Source of the DNA: Clarireedia homoeocarpa
Lineage: Eukaryota; Ascomycota; Leotiomycetes; Helotiales; Rutstroemiaceae
NCBI GenBank assembly: GCA_001465935.1
Contig: LNKV01000012.1
Coordinates: 629,302 to 693,301, forward strand
DNA length: 64,000 bases
Reading direction: 5' to 3'
The notes under the pieces were generated by a model. That model searched no databases. It was not told where the DNA came from and saw only the letters and a program-made list of their open reading frames with translations. The translations under genes were made by a program, and so were the position numbers. This document shows, in pieces, positions 42,802 to 54,425 of this stretch (its first letter is position 1; every line of letters starts with the position of its first letter).

Positions 42802-45800
42802 CTACTCACCATGTGCAATCTTGCCACTGGCAACCCACGGCAATTCATCCTCCCCCACCGTCACACAAGTCAGGTGCTCCACCAATCCCTCACCTTCTCC
42901 CCCCATAACATGGATCATCGCCCGATTAGCCACCAGATCCTTCACAGCTTTCGCCGCATATTCCTTCATCATCTTCAAATCCTCCTCAACCTCTTTCCTC
43001 TCCCAATTGCCCCATTCACTGGATCCCGGCTGTGCTTTGTACCGACACAGCACACGCAAGACATCCTCAATCTTCAGATATGAGTCTCCTCCCCGCGCAA
43101 TCAAGCGGTACATATTACCCTCGATGACCTTCCCTTGTTTTTGCCTTGCCGTGTTACATTCGCGCAACGCTCCGCAGAACCAGTCGTGCCACATCTGCAC
43201 AACGATCCATGTATCCAAGTTGCCGGGGTCAATCGTACTAATTGTGATGCGAGAGTTGCCTTTGGCCAAACAGCTGGTGAAAAGGTCGGTTTTGACGTTG
43301 TCTTTGGCGGACTTGAACTCTACGATTTTCGTCTCGATGAGGTGGAGGACTTTGTCCGGTATGACGTCTCTAGGAACGGGCCATGGCCAGAGAGGAGCTT
43401 GGCCAACGATGTGGATTATTGCTTCTCTGAAGATTGGAGCGCATTGTAGTTCGAGCGAAAGGAGGAGGAAGCGTGGTGGGTTCTGGAGGATAGCATTATG
43501 AAGACCACGGCCATGAGAAAGTAGGGAGTAGCAGATATGCGGACGCACAACGGGAAGGGAGAGGTACAGACTCGCTACCTTGGCAAGTAATCCTGCTTGG
43601 TCAACTGCTTGATCGGTGTCGGTTGCCGAAATTGCAGGTGATATGTTGTAGTAAGTTTGAAAGAGAAAGTGGTATGCGTCAAGGACATCTGAGTCTACAA
43701 CTAAAGCTGGTTTGACTATTGCGGCCTCTTGAATTTCCTCAGTTACGGATTGTGCTTTCGTAGGAGGAGTCTGCGGTGGGGTAGTACATTGACCTTTGGA
43801 TGGGCTCTGGGCAGCGGACCCAAGTGGAGGGCTGTGTGAGAAGAGTGACGCATCCTCAGTTATTGATGTACCTTCCAGCATATTGGTGGCTTGTGGAACA
43901 GAAGTATCCCTGTTCGGCACCACCTGAGCATCATGGGCGCCTGATGGTAGATTGGCAGGTGCATCAAGACTCTTCTGAGATAGCTCAATTGGCTGCTCTG
44001 TGGGGGATTTGCTGGCTGCCTCAGCTACTGGATCAATTTTCGATGACGCATGAAAGGACTCTTCGATCTTCCTCTCCGAAAACTCGATTAGGACTGAAGC
44101 AGTTTGAGAAAGTGAACTAGATGCAGAAAAGAGTGTATCAATTTCCGGCTCAAGGGTGAGAACTTCTTCGCCAGAATGCTGATCAGAAGGTGGTTCGAGT
44201 GGAAGCTCAGTAGTGGGCGATATTCCTTCACGTTCTTCCTGTGTTTCTGTCTTGGGTAAATCATCATGCTCGCTCTCGGCAATTGTCGAAATATCTAGAC
44301 TTGGTGCTATGGGAGCCACTGTTGCCAAGGTCCCATTCTCGGTTTTGACGGCTGCCAAGACTGGGGCTTCATGGGATTCTAAGGGTGCTGATGTGTCTCC
44401 TTCCTGTTTAACTTGGGCGCCATCGACTGACAGAATACTCATCAGATGTGTTGGAACGGGGTTTGGCTGAAGTGCTCCAAACTGTGACTCTGTGACTTCT
44501 TCCTTGACTATAGACTGCCATTCTTGAAGTATCTGGGAATCTGGGAGCAGGTCCTTCATATCAGTTTTCGGTTGCATGTCTGGAGGTTCAACCAACCGAT
44601 CACCCAGCAGACCTTCCTTACTCATGTCTGAATAAGCATCACACAGTTGCCGTGAAGCGGTGTCTTCAAACAAGGTATGCGATTCCGCGAGCTGTACTGC
44701 TCTGGACTCCATGGAGCCTGAATCATCATAGGAGTTTATCTTTGGTTCTTCGACCTCTTCTTCAGCCTTGATATTTGGCGAAGTAGCAGCTTCTTGCTCA
44801 ACAAGATTCTGAGAGCTTCTGTTGACCGAAGTTCTGCAGTTCCGAGGGGTCGTTTCGTTCTCTACTTCCGTCCCCCGTGCATCTTGGTATACTTCATCCA
44901 GGTAGTCTGTAGCTCCGTCTAGCTGGGCCATGGCGCCGCCGAATCTATTCTGGCTTCTACTAACAGTAGTGCCATGAATTGCTTTTTGAGTTATGGAGCA
45001 TAGACGCTCTTCTATAAAGGCTTCTGATGATGGCTTGATCGCACTGGTTGTGGTGTGTTTCTTGATAGATACCCGTGGTGTAAATTTATTCGATCTCTGA
45101 ATGAAACTCTCTGTGCCAAGGTTCCGAGGAGGCAATTCATCTTCGTACATTGTTATGGACTATACTTGTCAGTCATACTTCTTTTGCTCTTGGTCACTCG
45201 CAGGAATTGGTCGTGATTAACATACATTGCGTTTCAAAATTGGTATGTCAGACAGATCACTATGGATCAAGCCATATCTTGCCCTAACACCGGAGTCTCT
45301 GACGACAGCGCTGTATAAATTATGATCTACTTCAGCGGGTGCTACGTCCAAAGTATTTCTGAACCACGGTGATGCAACAGAAAGAATAGTAGAGCTTAAT
45401 CTGTACGTGTGTTTGCTATCACGGTCTGCAAGAGCGATATACACGTCTCCGGAGTCAAAAGGAGCAACCAGACACCTTGAACGTGTCATTGGCCGATGAA
45501 CAACAGATCGGTGGTTATCTTGATGTGTCAAACTACTTACAATTTGGCAATCAGCGTTGGATGCCAGCTCGTCAGTCTCGAGACACTCGTCATGCTCCAT
45601 AGTATGACGCCCATTTCTGATTAAGTGAGCATCTATTTTGACATTAGCCAATGCAGCTATCCCTGCGGATCATTTCCTGCGTTAGATTCCTACCTGTTGA
45701 TTGAATAATAGAACGTAGCTGCTGGTCGTGTTTAGAATTTCTGACCGGTGTCGCTGGCGGTTCTTCATCATCCACAACAACTACCTCCTCCATACGTTGC

Positions 45801-45877
45801 TTCTTAGCAGGCCGAGTGTTTTTCTGTCGACCTTGAGCGGCACCTGCGCGCGCTCCGCGACTTTTGCCTCGAGGCAT
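42802..45877 (-). CDS. Large BTB-domain protein with disordered central region
   Basis: Exons 45694-45877, 45226-45632 and 42802-45159 splice to 982 residues. The 61-nt first intron contains a GCTAATG branch site. Alternative acceptors CAG and TAG within it would keep the frame but leave a 31- or 37-nt intron. The start MPRGKSRGARAGAAQGRQKNTRPAKKQR is a basic nuclear-type head followed by an acidic EEVVVVDDEEP. A BTB/POZ half is visible at about residues 110-150: DSGDVYIALADRDSKHTYRLS, then STILSVASPWFRNTL. The middle 350 residues are polar and disordered. The second half of a BTB-like fold is at VLDAYHFLFQTYYN, followed by a helical C-terminus (MWHDWFCGALRECN). Fungal BTB proteins commonly bind partners or ubiquitin ligases. 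Its target is unknown. Confidence 0.85.
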
Positions 45878-46500
45878 GATTGATTGTCTGAGGGCGGAAA
45901 AGAGTGTGATGGATTTGGATTGCGAAAATGAGAACAAATTGAAGTAGGTTGAAAAATAAAAGCAACGGAATGGATTAGAACTGAGAGTAAATTTGGCCAA
46001 ATTCAAGAAGATGGCGTGATAGAGAGATTCAATTGGAAGCGGTGCAAGTCTTTGGCATCCAGAAAGTAATAGGTGAAGAAAGCAGGGCGATCAAAATCGA
46101 ACGATGGTAGTAGTGAATATCAGGATCGAAAAGAAAAGGTGAAATAGATCTTTCACCCAAGGGAAGAGTATGGACGACGTGCTCAATGAGACCATATGGA
46201 AAGCAATTGAATGGAGAATACAAATATGGCATGAGATTGAGAAGAAGAGACCAGGAAGCTGAGATGCAAGGACGCCAACGCGACTGTATGTAGAAGTACA
46301 AAAGCTTTGAAGCAAAGTGAGGTGCCTAAGGTATCCACAATACCCCGAGGGCTCGAAGGGCCCAAGTAAAAAGTACCTCTCGCTTGACCGGACAAGGAAG
46401 GAGCGATTCCCAGATTCCCATGATGTGTGTGGTATCTGCTTGTCCCAGAGCTACCAGACAATGAATAGTTCCAGACCAGATGATCGAGTATTCAATCTCT
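45878..46500. other. BTB gene upstream region
   Basis: The interval separates two minus-strand genes. It should contain the promoter of the BTB gene and the 3' flank of the amidohydrolase gene. No frame is convincing. Confidence 0.4.
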
Positions 46501-47586
46501 TCACTCTGACACCTTGACCCTCAACAACTTCTCGGCATTCTTATACGCAAACCCATCCAGCTCCTCCCCAAACAATCCACTCTTCTTCACTTTGTCCATG
46601 TATTCAGCGCCCTTCTCGTTGCCCGAAAATGGATAGTCTATACTATACAACACCTTATCTCTACTCTTCGTCTGTAACAGACAAGCCAACGGCGCCAATG
46701 AGAACATCCCACTCGTCGTAACCCAAACATTCTCATCCCACACATTCTTCAATTTCCTCTCTCTCCCCCATCGCTCCGCAACCCCGTAGATACGATCCAG
46801 TTGAAATGGCAAGAGCTCCCCCATATGTCCCAATACCAACTTCAATTTCGGGAACTGATCGAACACCCCCGCAGCGAAGAGGCGTAAGAAGTGCAGACCA
46901 GTATCAGAATGCCATCCCCAACCCCAGTTACTGAGACTCAGTGCTACATTGTCATCATAGTTTCCTCTATACTTAGCCATACCACCCTCGGCAGTGAAGG
47001 TAGGATGAATGTAAATTGGTACGTCCAAGTCCTGTGCCTTCTCAAACACGCACCAGAATCTTTCGCCATCGTAAAACTTGCCATCGATATGGCTATCAAT
47101 CAATGCTCCTACGAAGCCTAGTTCCTTCACGCAGCGTTCTAGTTCTTGAGCTGCTGCTGAAGGTTCTCCCATGGGCAGTGTTGCGAAGCCTCTTAGGCGA
47201 GAGGGGTTCTTGGAAATAGCTTGAGCGAGTTCATCGTTGATTTGCTTGCTCAGAGATGGCGATGGGTCGACAGGTGTGTGCGACAGGACCTGGATGGAGA
47301 CATTGCCATCGTTCATGTCTTTGATCCTCTCATCGGCGAGGGATCTTAACTTGTTGGTAATATGTGAAGGGAAGGTAGCATTTAGATCGGGCAGCGAGGA
47401 GTTGGACTTTTGGGCCTCTATGTAGGCCGAGGACAGGTAATGTTCTTCGAGTGTAATTGATGGTAACATTTTAAATCTGGACTGCTTGTAGTATGATGAA
47501 TAGCTTCTCCTTGAGTGCTGTCGAGTAGCCAGGACCCTTTTAAGGAACACTGACCGTGATGAAGGTATCAAAGTGGATGAGGACAT
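46501..47586 (-). CDS. Amidohydrolase-2 family decarboxylase-like enzyme
   Basis: A single exon of 361 residues. It is a TIM-barrel amidohydrolase of the ACMSD/gamma-resorcylate and 2,3-dihydroxybenzoate decarboxylase group. The metal and catalytic residues of the family are in place: Glu and His in TLEEHY (residues 45-50), His194 in IYIHPTF, His254 in VLGHMGELLPFQ, and Asp317 in YSIDYPFSGNEKG. The first 39 residues (LKRVLATRQHSRRSYSS) look like a mitochondrial presequence; ATG at 47469 (M40) would give a cytosolic form of normal family length. The group does nonoxidative decarboxylation or hydration of aromatic and muconate acids. The substrate is not fixed. Nearby genes for an oxidoreductase and FAD monooxygenase suggest an aromatic pathway, as inference. 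Confidence 0.88.
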   Translation of the reverse strand: MSSSTLIPSSRSVFLKRVLATRQHSRRSYSSYYKQSRFKMLPSITLEEHYLSSAYIEAQKSNSSLPDLNATFPSHITNKLRSLADERIKDMNDGNVSIQVLSHTPVDPSPSLSKQINDELAQAISKNPSRLRGFATLPMGEPSAAAQELERCVKELGFVGALIDSHIDGKFYDGERFWCVFEKAQDLDVPIYIHPTFTAEGGMAKYRGNYDDNVALSLSNWGWGWHSDTGLHFLRLFAAGVFDQFPKLKLVLGHMGELLPFQLDRIYGVAERWGRERKLKNVWDENVWVTTSGMFSLAPLACLLQTKSRDKVLYSIDYPFSGNEKGAEYMDKVKKSGLFGEELDGFAYKNAEKLLRVKVSE

Positions 47587-48133
47587 GGCAGGGATGACGG
47601 ATCCACTAATTTCGGATCTCCCGGATTTAGCTGATAAGTCCTGTTATGCCCGCACAACCCCGAGTAAAACCATCTGGGGCAGACGTATCTTTAAGTATTC
47701 AATTTCTAGGGTGACTGCGTGGACTTGAAGGATTTGATCCTTGTGTATCTCGCAAATCAGCATTGAGCACTCGGGTCCGAGTGGACTCCCAATCTTAGAC
47801 ACTCGACGGCTGACCAAGTTCTGGAAGTTGTACTTCAAAAGTAGATATTCTGAATCTCAGTCGAGACTACAATTGGACAATCAAACATCAGTTTTTATCA
47901 ACGTAAGAAGATAATATTTCTGGGTCCCTCAGAATTCGAAATTAGTCATGCGTCAGTGTTACCATGTTATGTTCGACGGCGACTAGGTTGCTTTGAACAA
48001 ACGAGAAGCCGTCTTATGTATGCAGGGCGGATCTTCACAAACGGGCATATGATTGTCTGGCACTAACCGTTTTCAGTCACAGCATAACTCCGATCCATGA
48101 GGAGGAGGAAGGCTTAGCACTCAAATACACTAC
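47587..48133. other. Intergenic between amidohydrolase and oxidoreductase
   Basis: Contains the amidohydrolase promoter region (both neighbours are on the minus strand) and the oxidoreductase 3' flank. No further feature is seen. Confidence 0.4.
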
Positions 48134-49345
48134 TTAGAGTTCTACAGTCTTCCCGCTCTTCGCACTTGCCCTTGCTGCCTCGATGATTTTTAGAACATCT
48201 CGAGCTTCGCTTGCTTTGACAGGCACAGCTTCTTCTCCGCCATTGGTAATTGCACTTGCAAAACCGTCGTACAAAGTAGCATACGTCTCCGGTTTCACGT
48301 TCTTGACAACGCTGCCCTTTGGTTTACCTTCCTCGAGTACCACCAATTTTCCTGATCTGTCTGCTGGCTCAACACCAAATCCATCATCACCTGGCTTGCG
48401 ACCGGCTTTCAATTGATCTTCTTGAACATCCAAGTGGTATTTCTTGAAGCTACCTTGGGAACCGCGGACCCAGTATCTTAACTGCTCTTCCTCGACACAC
48501 ATTACCTGCAAAAATATTACCATTAGTATTTGAAGTTCGAAAAGATTCTCAGAGAAAAGATTTGAAAATGCTTACCCCAGCTTTAGCTGTCACTAATGGT
48601 CCTTTATCTCCGTATCCCAACAAAACAGTCATGCTGTCGGGCTCTGTAGCACCATCTGCTCGCTGATTTGCAAATACGGCTGTAGCTGTCTTCGGCATGC
48701 CGAATAAACAATAAGCCTGATCTATCAAATGTGTTCCGAGATCATATACAACTCCGCCGGCCTGATCCATTGTTAAGGATCCCTTCCAGGTTGGCGGTCT
48801 CTCCGCCTTAAGTCGATCAAAGTGTGTTTCAAATTCTACTATCCTTCCTAGTGTACCTTCGCCAATTAGTTTCTTTACCGTTAGGAAGTCCGAATCCCAT
48901 CTTCTGTTCTGGTATACGCAGATGAGTTTTCCAGTCTCTTTCGATATGGAGATGAGCTCCGAAGCTTCGGCAGACGTAGGTACGAATGGCTTCTCGACTA
49001 AAACGTGTTTCCCAGCTTGCAGAGCAGATTTGGTGAAGGTGAAGTGGGTCTCTGGTGTTGTTGTGATAACTATAATATCAATTGACGGGTCTTTGAACAT
49101 GGCATCTGCGGAGTTGTAGATTTTCGCTTCTGGATGGTCTTTTGAGGCATCATCGTCTGGTTTAGGAGTACGCTGAACAATGGAATGAAGAGTAAATGCA
49201 GGTGTTACTGCGATGAGGGGGAGGTGAAAGACCTTGGCGGACATGCTGTACAGAAAGCAATGTCAGTTTATGCTCCAGGAAGATCGTATGCCAGAATAAC
49301 ATACCCATAGCCAATGACTCCGACGTTGTATGTCTTGCCCGACAT
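48134..49345 (-). CDS. Gfo/Idh/MocA family NAD(P)-dependent oxidoreductase
   Basis: Exons 49305-49345, 48576-49245 and 48134-48505 give 360 residues. The N-terminal Rossmann motif is split by the first intron (VGVIGYG then MSAKVFHLPLI), giving the GxGxxA-like GYGMSA. The conserved lysine motif follows in AGKHVLVEKPFVPT, and the C-terminal sheet domain has GGVVYDLGTHLIDQAYCLFG with the catalytic-region Asp and His. Members oxidise sugars, inositols or dihydrodiols with NAD(P). The protein is probably cytosolic. The substrate is open. The length is typical. Confidence 0.9.
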
Positions 49346-49988
49346 TCTGAATTTGGTGATGAGGTATTTCGATTGCTTATATTAGATTCCTAAACTGACG
49401 GAATTTTGGGAAACCAAGAGGTCGAGCAAGTTAAAGAAGACAGAATTTTTCCAAGTTTTAATTTGTAAACACAAGAGTTATACTAAATATCAGTGACATA
49501 AATGGAGGGGTGGTGGGCTGCTCGTAAGGGTGCGGCAGCTAGCGGCGCTCTGGTGGCTGAATGGGTCACCGTATCGCGGGGCACTCCCAATGTGGCATTT
49601 CCGCTTTCATGTAGAATTACTCGTCGCATCTACCATATCGACCTACCACCAGGCGGCGTGTAGGAATGGACGGCTCTCTCAAATTTTAAGCTTGAGCCAG
49701 ACAATGCTCCTTCTTTGGATACATCCAAGTACTTCACGATGCCGTGCTGCTGCAAGTTCGGTCATACAAAAGAGGATCGGGCATCGAGCGACAAGCAATC
49801 CTACTCCAGCTGAACCCGTAAAAGAGCAATACCTCGAACTACAGCTTTGCGGATAACTTGACAAAGGCACAGGCACCACAAAGAGCCATTTATCGGGAAG
49901 AATTACTAAGTTTCCGGAGTATCCAGAATTGGCCTGGATATCCAATGAGCCGTTTTAGCACGTCTTGTCATCGGAAGACCTTCGATAA

Positions 49989-50024
49989 CATCTCAGCCAT
50001 CTCAGCCATCTCAGCCATCTCAGC
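49989..50024. repeat. CATCTCAGC 9-bp repeat, four copies
   Basis: Four perfect copies of a nine-base unit. Confidence 0.95.
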
Positions 50025-51011
50025 GCTTTTCTATCCATCCACCCCCAGACTGTAGATCCACGGTCTTTATCAGAAATTAATGTCGTGAGGTCTTCTTACT
50101 TCTTCCCCAGTCATGAGTGTCATAGGTCCCATCTAAGTCAGCTGTATGTTGGACTGAGGGGCTTCCTACTTGCCGACGGTTGCTTGTCAAGTTCTACGTG
50201 CAAGTTACCTTTCGAAACCTATCGTTGGCCCATTAGTGAAAAGGTAGTTACTCACGCCTCGAAAATCTTGTTATTTGGTCTGCTGGCTCGCGTCAGCTGT
50301 ACTGGACATCGACCGAGAGAATGGAGAAGATACAACTGCAGCTTGGGATTGTAAGACCAGTCATTCGGCGGAGCAGACTGGAATTTCCGAATCACCATTT
50401 CCTGTCACAGCAAAGGCTGGGAGTGAACCCACGAAATCCCCGTGCCGCACACGACGCAGAATCTACCGCGGTCCTGATCCGTACTGCTTGTTCTCTTCGT
50501 ACTTGAAATAGTCAGTTGGACCGGGGAATCTGCCGATACCTAGAAAGTTTCACTTCATTATCAAAGGTGGTATCCCCGGGTGTTCAATATCCGACCACGA
50601 CAAGGCAGGTAACCATCCAAGAGCTATATGTTGAACATAGCCCTCCGCAGAGGGACGAAATGTAGGTATTAGTAAAGGCAACTATGCATCAATATATGCA
50701 TGAAATACCACGGCCTATGTGTATTGAACAGAGGCGTAGCCGTGCGAACTTCGTACATTTCTAAAGAAAGTAAAACCCTGCAGGACTTAAGCAGCCACCA
50801 CGGAGCATACTCGCATTGTGGCCTTCTATCGAAATGCGCGTGATTGCATCGTCGCAAGCTGATACGACTCGAGGCAAGAGCCAGTGATTCCATAGCATGG
50901 TTCCGTGTACAGTAGGTGTCGATAACGAGGGCCGGCGGGAAGATTCGACGTCGAGCTGAGCTAATAGAGCCAAGAGAGCTAATAGGACAAGATCCGACAC
51001 GTAAGTCGTAT

Positions 51012-51067
51012 ATAATCGTGGCTCTGATGGTGAGAGAACATAATCGTGGCTCTGATAGTGAGAGACA
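51012..51067. repeat. 28-bp tandem repeat, two copies
   Basis: The block with ATAATCGTGGCTCTGAT is repeated with a 28-base period and a single G-to-A difference in the overlap. It lies about 580 bp upstream of the FAD monooxygenase. Confidence 0.85.
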
Positions 51068-51581
51068 GCCAGTGTTTTGCATGTCGGCAGAAACAAGGCT
51101 CGCATCACCGATCCTTCCTCGCACCACGAAACGTCGAATCACGAGCCGCAAAGGCAGGGAAGAAGTAACGGTCGGTAAGTTCTCCGACAGGGAATCCAAT
51201 CCATCGGAGCAATAAATGAACAAGTCCATGGGAAACGGCAGAATCAACATTGCCTATTGGTCAATCTCCAAACGATCCGGACGTCGTGCAATCCGCGGGG
51301 TTCCAGATCCCTCGTTAATAACTCGCTCACTCCCGCACGCACGGCGTCAATAAAGACCGACTTGTTATGTCCATCTACCTTCTGGAGGCTTGTATGCGAG
51401 GCTTTCTTTGCATGGAGCCACTATGGGAAGTGCAATCCTGAATGTGCGACTATGTTATATTTAATCAGAGACAGGTCGCCATGGCCTTTCTCCCCATCCG
51501 CTCTCACACTCTTGTCACTTTCTCCCATTTCCCATCTTCTCGGAAACCGTAGTTACAAGATCCATCGCGAAAGGTAGGTAG

Positions 51582-51603
51582 GCTATATATACATATATAT
51601 ATC
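51582..51603 (+). promoter_or_regulatory. TATA-like tract upstream of FAD monooxygenase
   Basis: A run of alternating TA (GCTATATATACATATATATA) ends 40 bp before the ATG at 51643. It is the strongest TATA-like element seen close to a start in the window. Confidence 0.55.
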
Positions 51604-51642
51604 AATACATCCTCTACTTCTCATCTCTCGGTCGCATCCAAT

Positions 51643-53292
51643 ATGCCATCGACTTCGGTCCTCATTGTTGGCGCTGGGCCAACCGGCCTAACACTCGCCC
51701 TCGAATTGGCTGTCCAGAAAGTACCATTCATCCTCATCGATGCACTACCTACCCCATCGCCACACTCGAGAGCCATGATCCTACAATGCCGTTCTGTCGA
51801 ACTCTTATCGCGCCACCCCTCAGTCATATCAACCCTTCTTCCCCTCTGTAAGCAGAACCTTGGCATCAGCATATATGTCAACCGAAAGAAGGCGTTCCAA
51901 ATGGACCTGAATAAGGAGGGCTTCGGAGTATTGGACACGGAGTTTAACGGGCCATACTTTATTAGTCAAAAAGAGACAGAGTCGATTCTGGAAAAGCAAT
52001 TGATAGAATATGGAGGCAAGCTTGAGAGAGGGGTAAAGGCTACTAGTATCGTTCAAGATAGTGAGGGTGTCACTGTTATGACCAGGAAGGTTTGGGGAGA
52101 TGGTTATGAAGAGTCTCAGGAAGAAGAGATTCGGTGCAAATACATTGTTGGGTGCGACGGTGCACACTCTGCAGTACGGAAGTCGGCTAGTCTAAGGTTC
52201 GATGGGGGAGCATATGCACAGGACTTCTTACTCGCAGATGTCAGCATGAAATGGAACTACCCAACAGATAGGATGACAATGCTCTTGGGCAACGGATTCA
52301 TGATGTGTTTACCGCTCATGGACGGAAAGTATCGACTTGTCTTGAGTCAGCCGTCTTCAAAGGAAGGAGCTTCGAATGACGATGAGCCCACACTGCAAGA
52401 TTTCCGCGATGCATTTTCACGATTAACAGAAGGAGAGGTCAAGATTGAAGAGCCCGCAATCTGGATGAGCAGGTTCAAGCTCCATCATCGTACTGTCGAA
52501 ACATATAGGAAACAGCGGCTATTCGTCGCAGGAGATGCAGCACATATTCATTCTCCTGCTGGTGGACAAGGCATGAACACTGGGATTCAAGACGCCATCA
52601 ACCTCGGCTGGAAATTGGGAATGGTCCTCCGCAATGAGAAGCCCGATTCTTTCCTCGATGCCTACAGCATCGAAAGACATCGTGTTGCCACCAATCTCCT
52701 CAAAGGCACAGACAAAGCATTTGAGTTCATGGCCACAACAAATCCTCTCTACCTTTACATGCGCAACACCCTCTTCCCCTGGGTCGCGCCCATAGCTCTC
52801 AAGTCGGGCGCCCGCCGCGCCCGTCGTTTCCGCTTTGTCTCCCAACTCGGCATCCGCTACCGCCACTCCCCCATTGTCAAAACCGCCTCCATGTACCCCG
52901 GCCCCCGCAAAGGCGGCGATCGCGCTCCTGACGGTCGTCTCCAACTCCCTGGCAAAGGAGGTTCGACGAACTTCTACTCGCTTCTCACGGGACCCACGCA
53001 TCACTTGGTCCTTTTCTCGGGCATGGGAAAGGATTCTTTGGATTCAGAAGAACTGTTGGAGACGGTGGGCACGGATTTCCCGGAGAAAAATGAGAGCTGG
53101 CTCAAGATTCATCGCATCGCAAGTTTGAAGAGGAGGGAGGAGGGTGATATCTGTGATGATGAGGGGACTCTGCATGAGAGATATGGATTTATGGAACAGC
53201 CGGGTTATGTGCTTATTAGACCGGATTTGTATATTGGATATATTGGGACGATGCAAGGTTTGGGGGAGTGGAAGGCTTCGTTACTTGTTTAG
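51643..53292 (+). CDS. FAD-dependent aromatic monooxygenase (PHBH/PheA-like)
   Basis: A single exon of 549 residues. The three FAD/NADPH motifs of class A flavoprotein monooxygenases are present: GxGxxG in VLIVGAGPTGLTLAL (residues 6-20), the DG motif in IVGCDGAHSAVRKSA (168-182), and the GD motif in FVAGDAAHIHSPAGGQGMN (294-312). A thioredoxin-like C-terminal domain is suggested by LLTGPTHHLVLFSG and the final VLIRPDLYIGYIG. The family hydroxylates phenols, salicylates or polyketides using NAD(P)H and O2. The substrate is unknown. I see no signal peptide, so it is probably cytosolic. It is separated from the amidohydrolase/oxidoreductase by 2.3 kb and points away from them. Confidence 0.93.
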   Translation: MPSTSVLIVGAGPTGLTLALELAVQKVPFILIDALPTPSPHSRAMILQCRSVELLSRHPSVISTLLPLCKQNLGISIYVNRKKAFQMDLNKEGFGVLDTEFNGPYFISQKETESILEKQLIEYGGKLERGVKATSIVQDSEGVTVMTRKVWGDGYEESQEEEIRCKYIVGCDGAHSAVRKSASLRFDGGAYAQDFLLADVSMKWNYPTDRMTMLLGNGFMMCLPLMDGKYRLVLSQPSSKEGASNDDEPTLQDFRDAFSRLTEGEVKIEEPAIWMSRFKLHHRTVETYRKQRLFVAGDAAHIHSPAGGQGMNTGIQDAINLGWKLGMVLRNEKPDSFLDAYSIERHRVATNLLKGTDKAFEFMATTNPLYLYMRNTLFPWVAPIALKSGARRARRFRFVSQLGIRYRHSPIVKTASMYPGPRKGGDRAPDGRLQLPGKGGSTNFYSLLTGPTHHLVLFSGMGKDSLDSEELLETVGTDFPEKNESWLKIHRIASLKRREEGDICDDEGTLHERYGFMEQPGYVLIRPDLYIGYIGTMQGLGEWKASLLV

Positions 53293-54364
53293 GGGTTGGC
53301 TTTGAGATGAGAGAACTTTGATGACTTTGCGAGGTGTTTGGCGTTCTTCACTTGCTATACGCTGGGTGATGAGGGGAATTATGGGACATCTACTCTATAC
53401 CATCTCATATTACATGCGGCTACATTCTATAACGTTTCTCTTCAAATCGTGTTCTTGTCATGATAGTAAACACACGCATGTAAGTCTTAATTCCTGGATG
53501 AGTCAATGTCTATAAACAGTCATATTCAATCGAAGTTAAAGAGTCTGGTGATGCCTAGCAGATGACTGAAAATGGCGCTCTAGCTAAGTGTCACCGGGGG
53601 ATCAAGAAGCGGTGAATAGCGAAAACCTGGGGTTGAGAAGCGGTGGACTAGAGAAAATCCATGCTGAATCCGATTACAGAGAATACGATGGAAAGGAAAG
53701 GCCAGGCTAGAAACTTGGTGAGTCGTGGACGACAAAAGTCAACGTCATGACTCAAGTGAGTCGGGGTGCGGTGAGCGAGAACCGGAATTTGCTTAACTTG
53801 CAGTAGTATACGAAACCCGCCAGCAAATTCGGACGGGATATGAGGGCGTTTGTATTGCAATCGCATTCAGTTCGTTTATGTGAGTTGTTGGGTTATTGGT
53901 TAGAGATAGGAGGAGCTTTGGTTTGGCTGGCTGGCTGGCTAGATCTCGCGGGATTGCGGTTTAAGTGGTTACATTATGTCCTATGCTTGATGGGGGAGAC
54001 ATCCTCGACTGTATCAGAGGTTAAGTTCTGGATTCCTTCTCTTCTATAACTATAGGTGTTCGAAATCATATGCCTGGCAAACCGAGACCCAATGTATATC
54101 CTCACTTCCACTTCCCAATGACGTCAGTTCAACCTCCTCCGACTCAACTAATCTTCGACTCAGTAACATAAGACAAAACCACCCAAATCATAACTTCTGC
54201 TCACCCCTCCCCTTTACTAATGCGTGTCTACCCTAAACCATCCCCATCGCATCTGAAACCACCGGCACTCATATCTCCTCTCCCCTTCCGGCACATACAT
54301 GCATATGCATACTCGTACATACATTAGCCACAACCCTTGCTCCCCAGACATTCCAAAAACGAAG

Positions 54365-54425
54365 AGAAGCCAAGCCAAGAAAAGACAAGACAAGACACGA
54401 CAAGACAAAACAAAGACAAGAGCAC
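54365..54425. repeat. Degenerate CAAGA repeat tract
   Basis: About ten imperfect copies of a five- to six-base unit (CAAGA, AAGACAAGACAC). A purine/C-rich tract with no coding sense. Confidence 0.7.

Larger units (their letters stand above)
49346..51642. other. Intergenic, 2.3 kb with short tandem repeats
   Basis: The stretch lies between divergently transcribed genes (oxidoreductase start 49345, monooxygenase start 51643). It holds a 9-bp repeat at 49989-50024 and a 28-bp repeat at 51012-51067. No frame on either strand shows a recognisable domain. Confidence 0.45.

Noticed and set aside
42683..43501. Plus-strand 272-codon open frame
   Set aside because: It lies antisense inside the C-terminal exon of the BTB gene; its composition (Pro/Ser/His-rich) is what an antisense shadow gives.
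49981..50030. CRISPR-like array
   Set aside because: A short perfect tandem repeat without spacers, in a eukaryotic genome.
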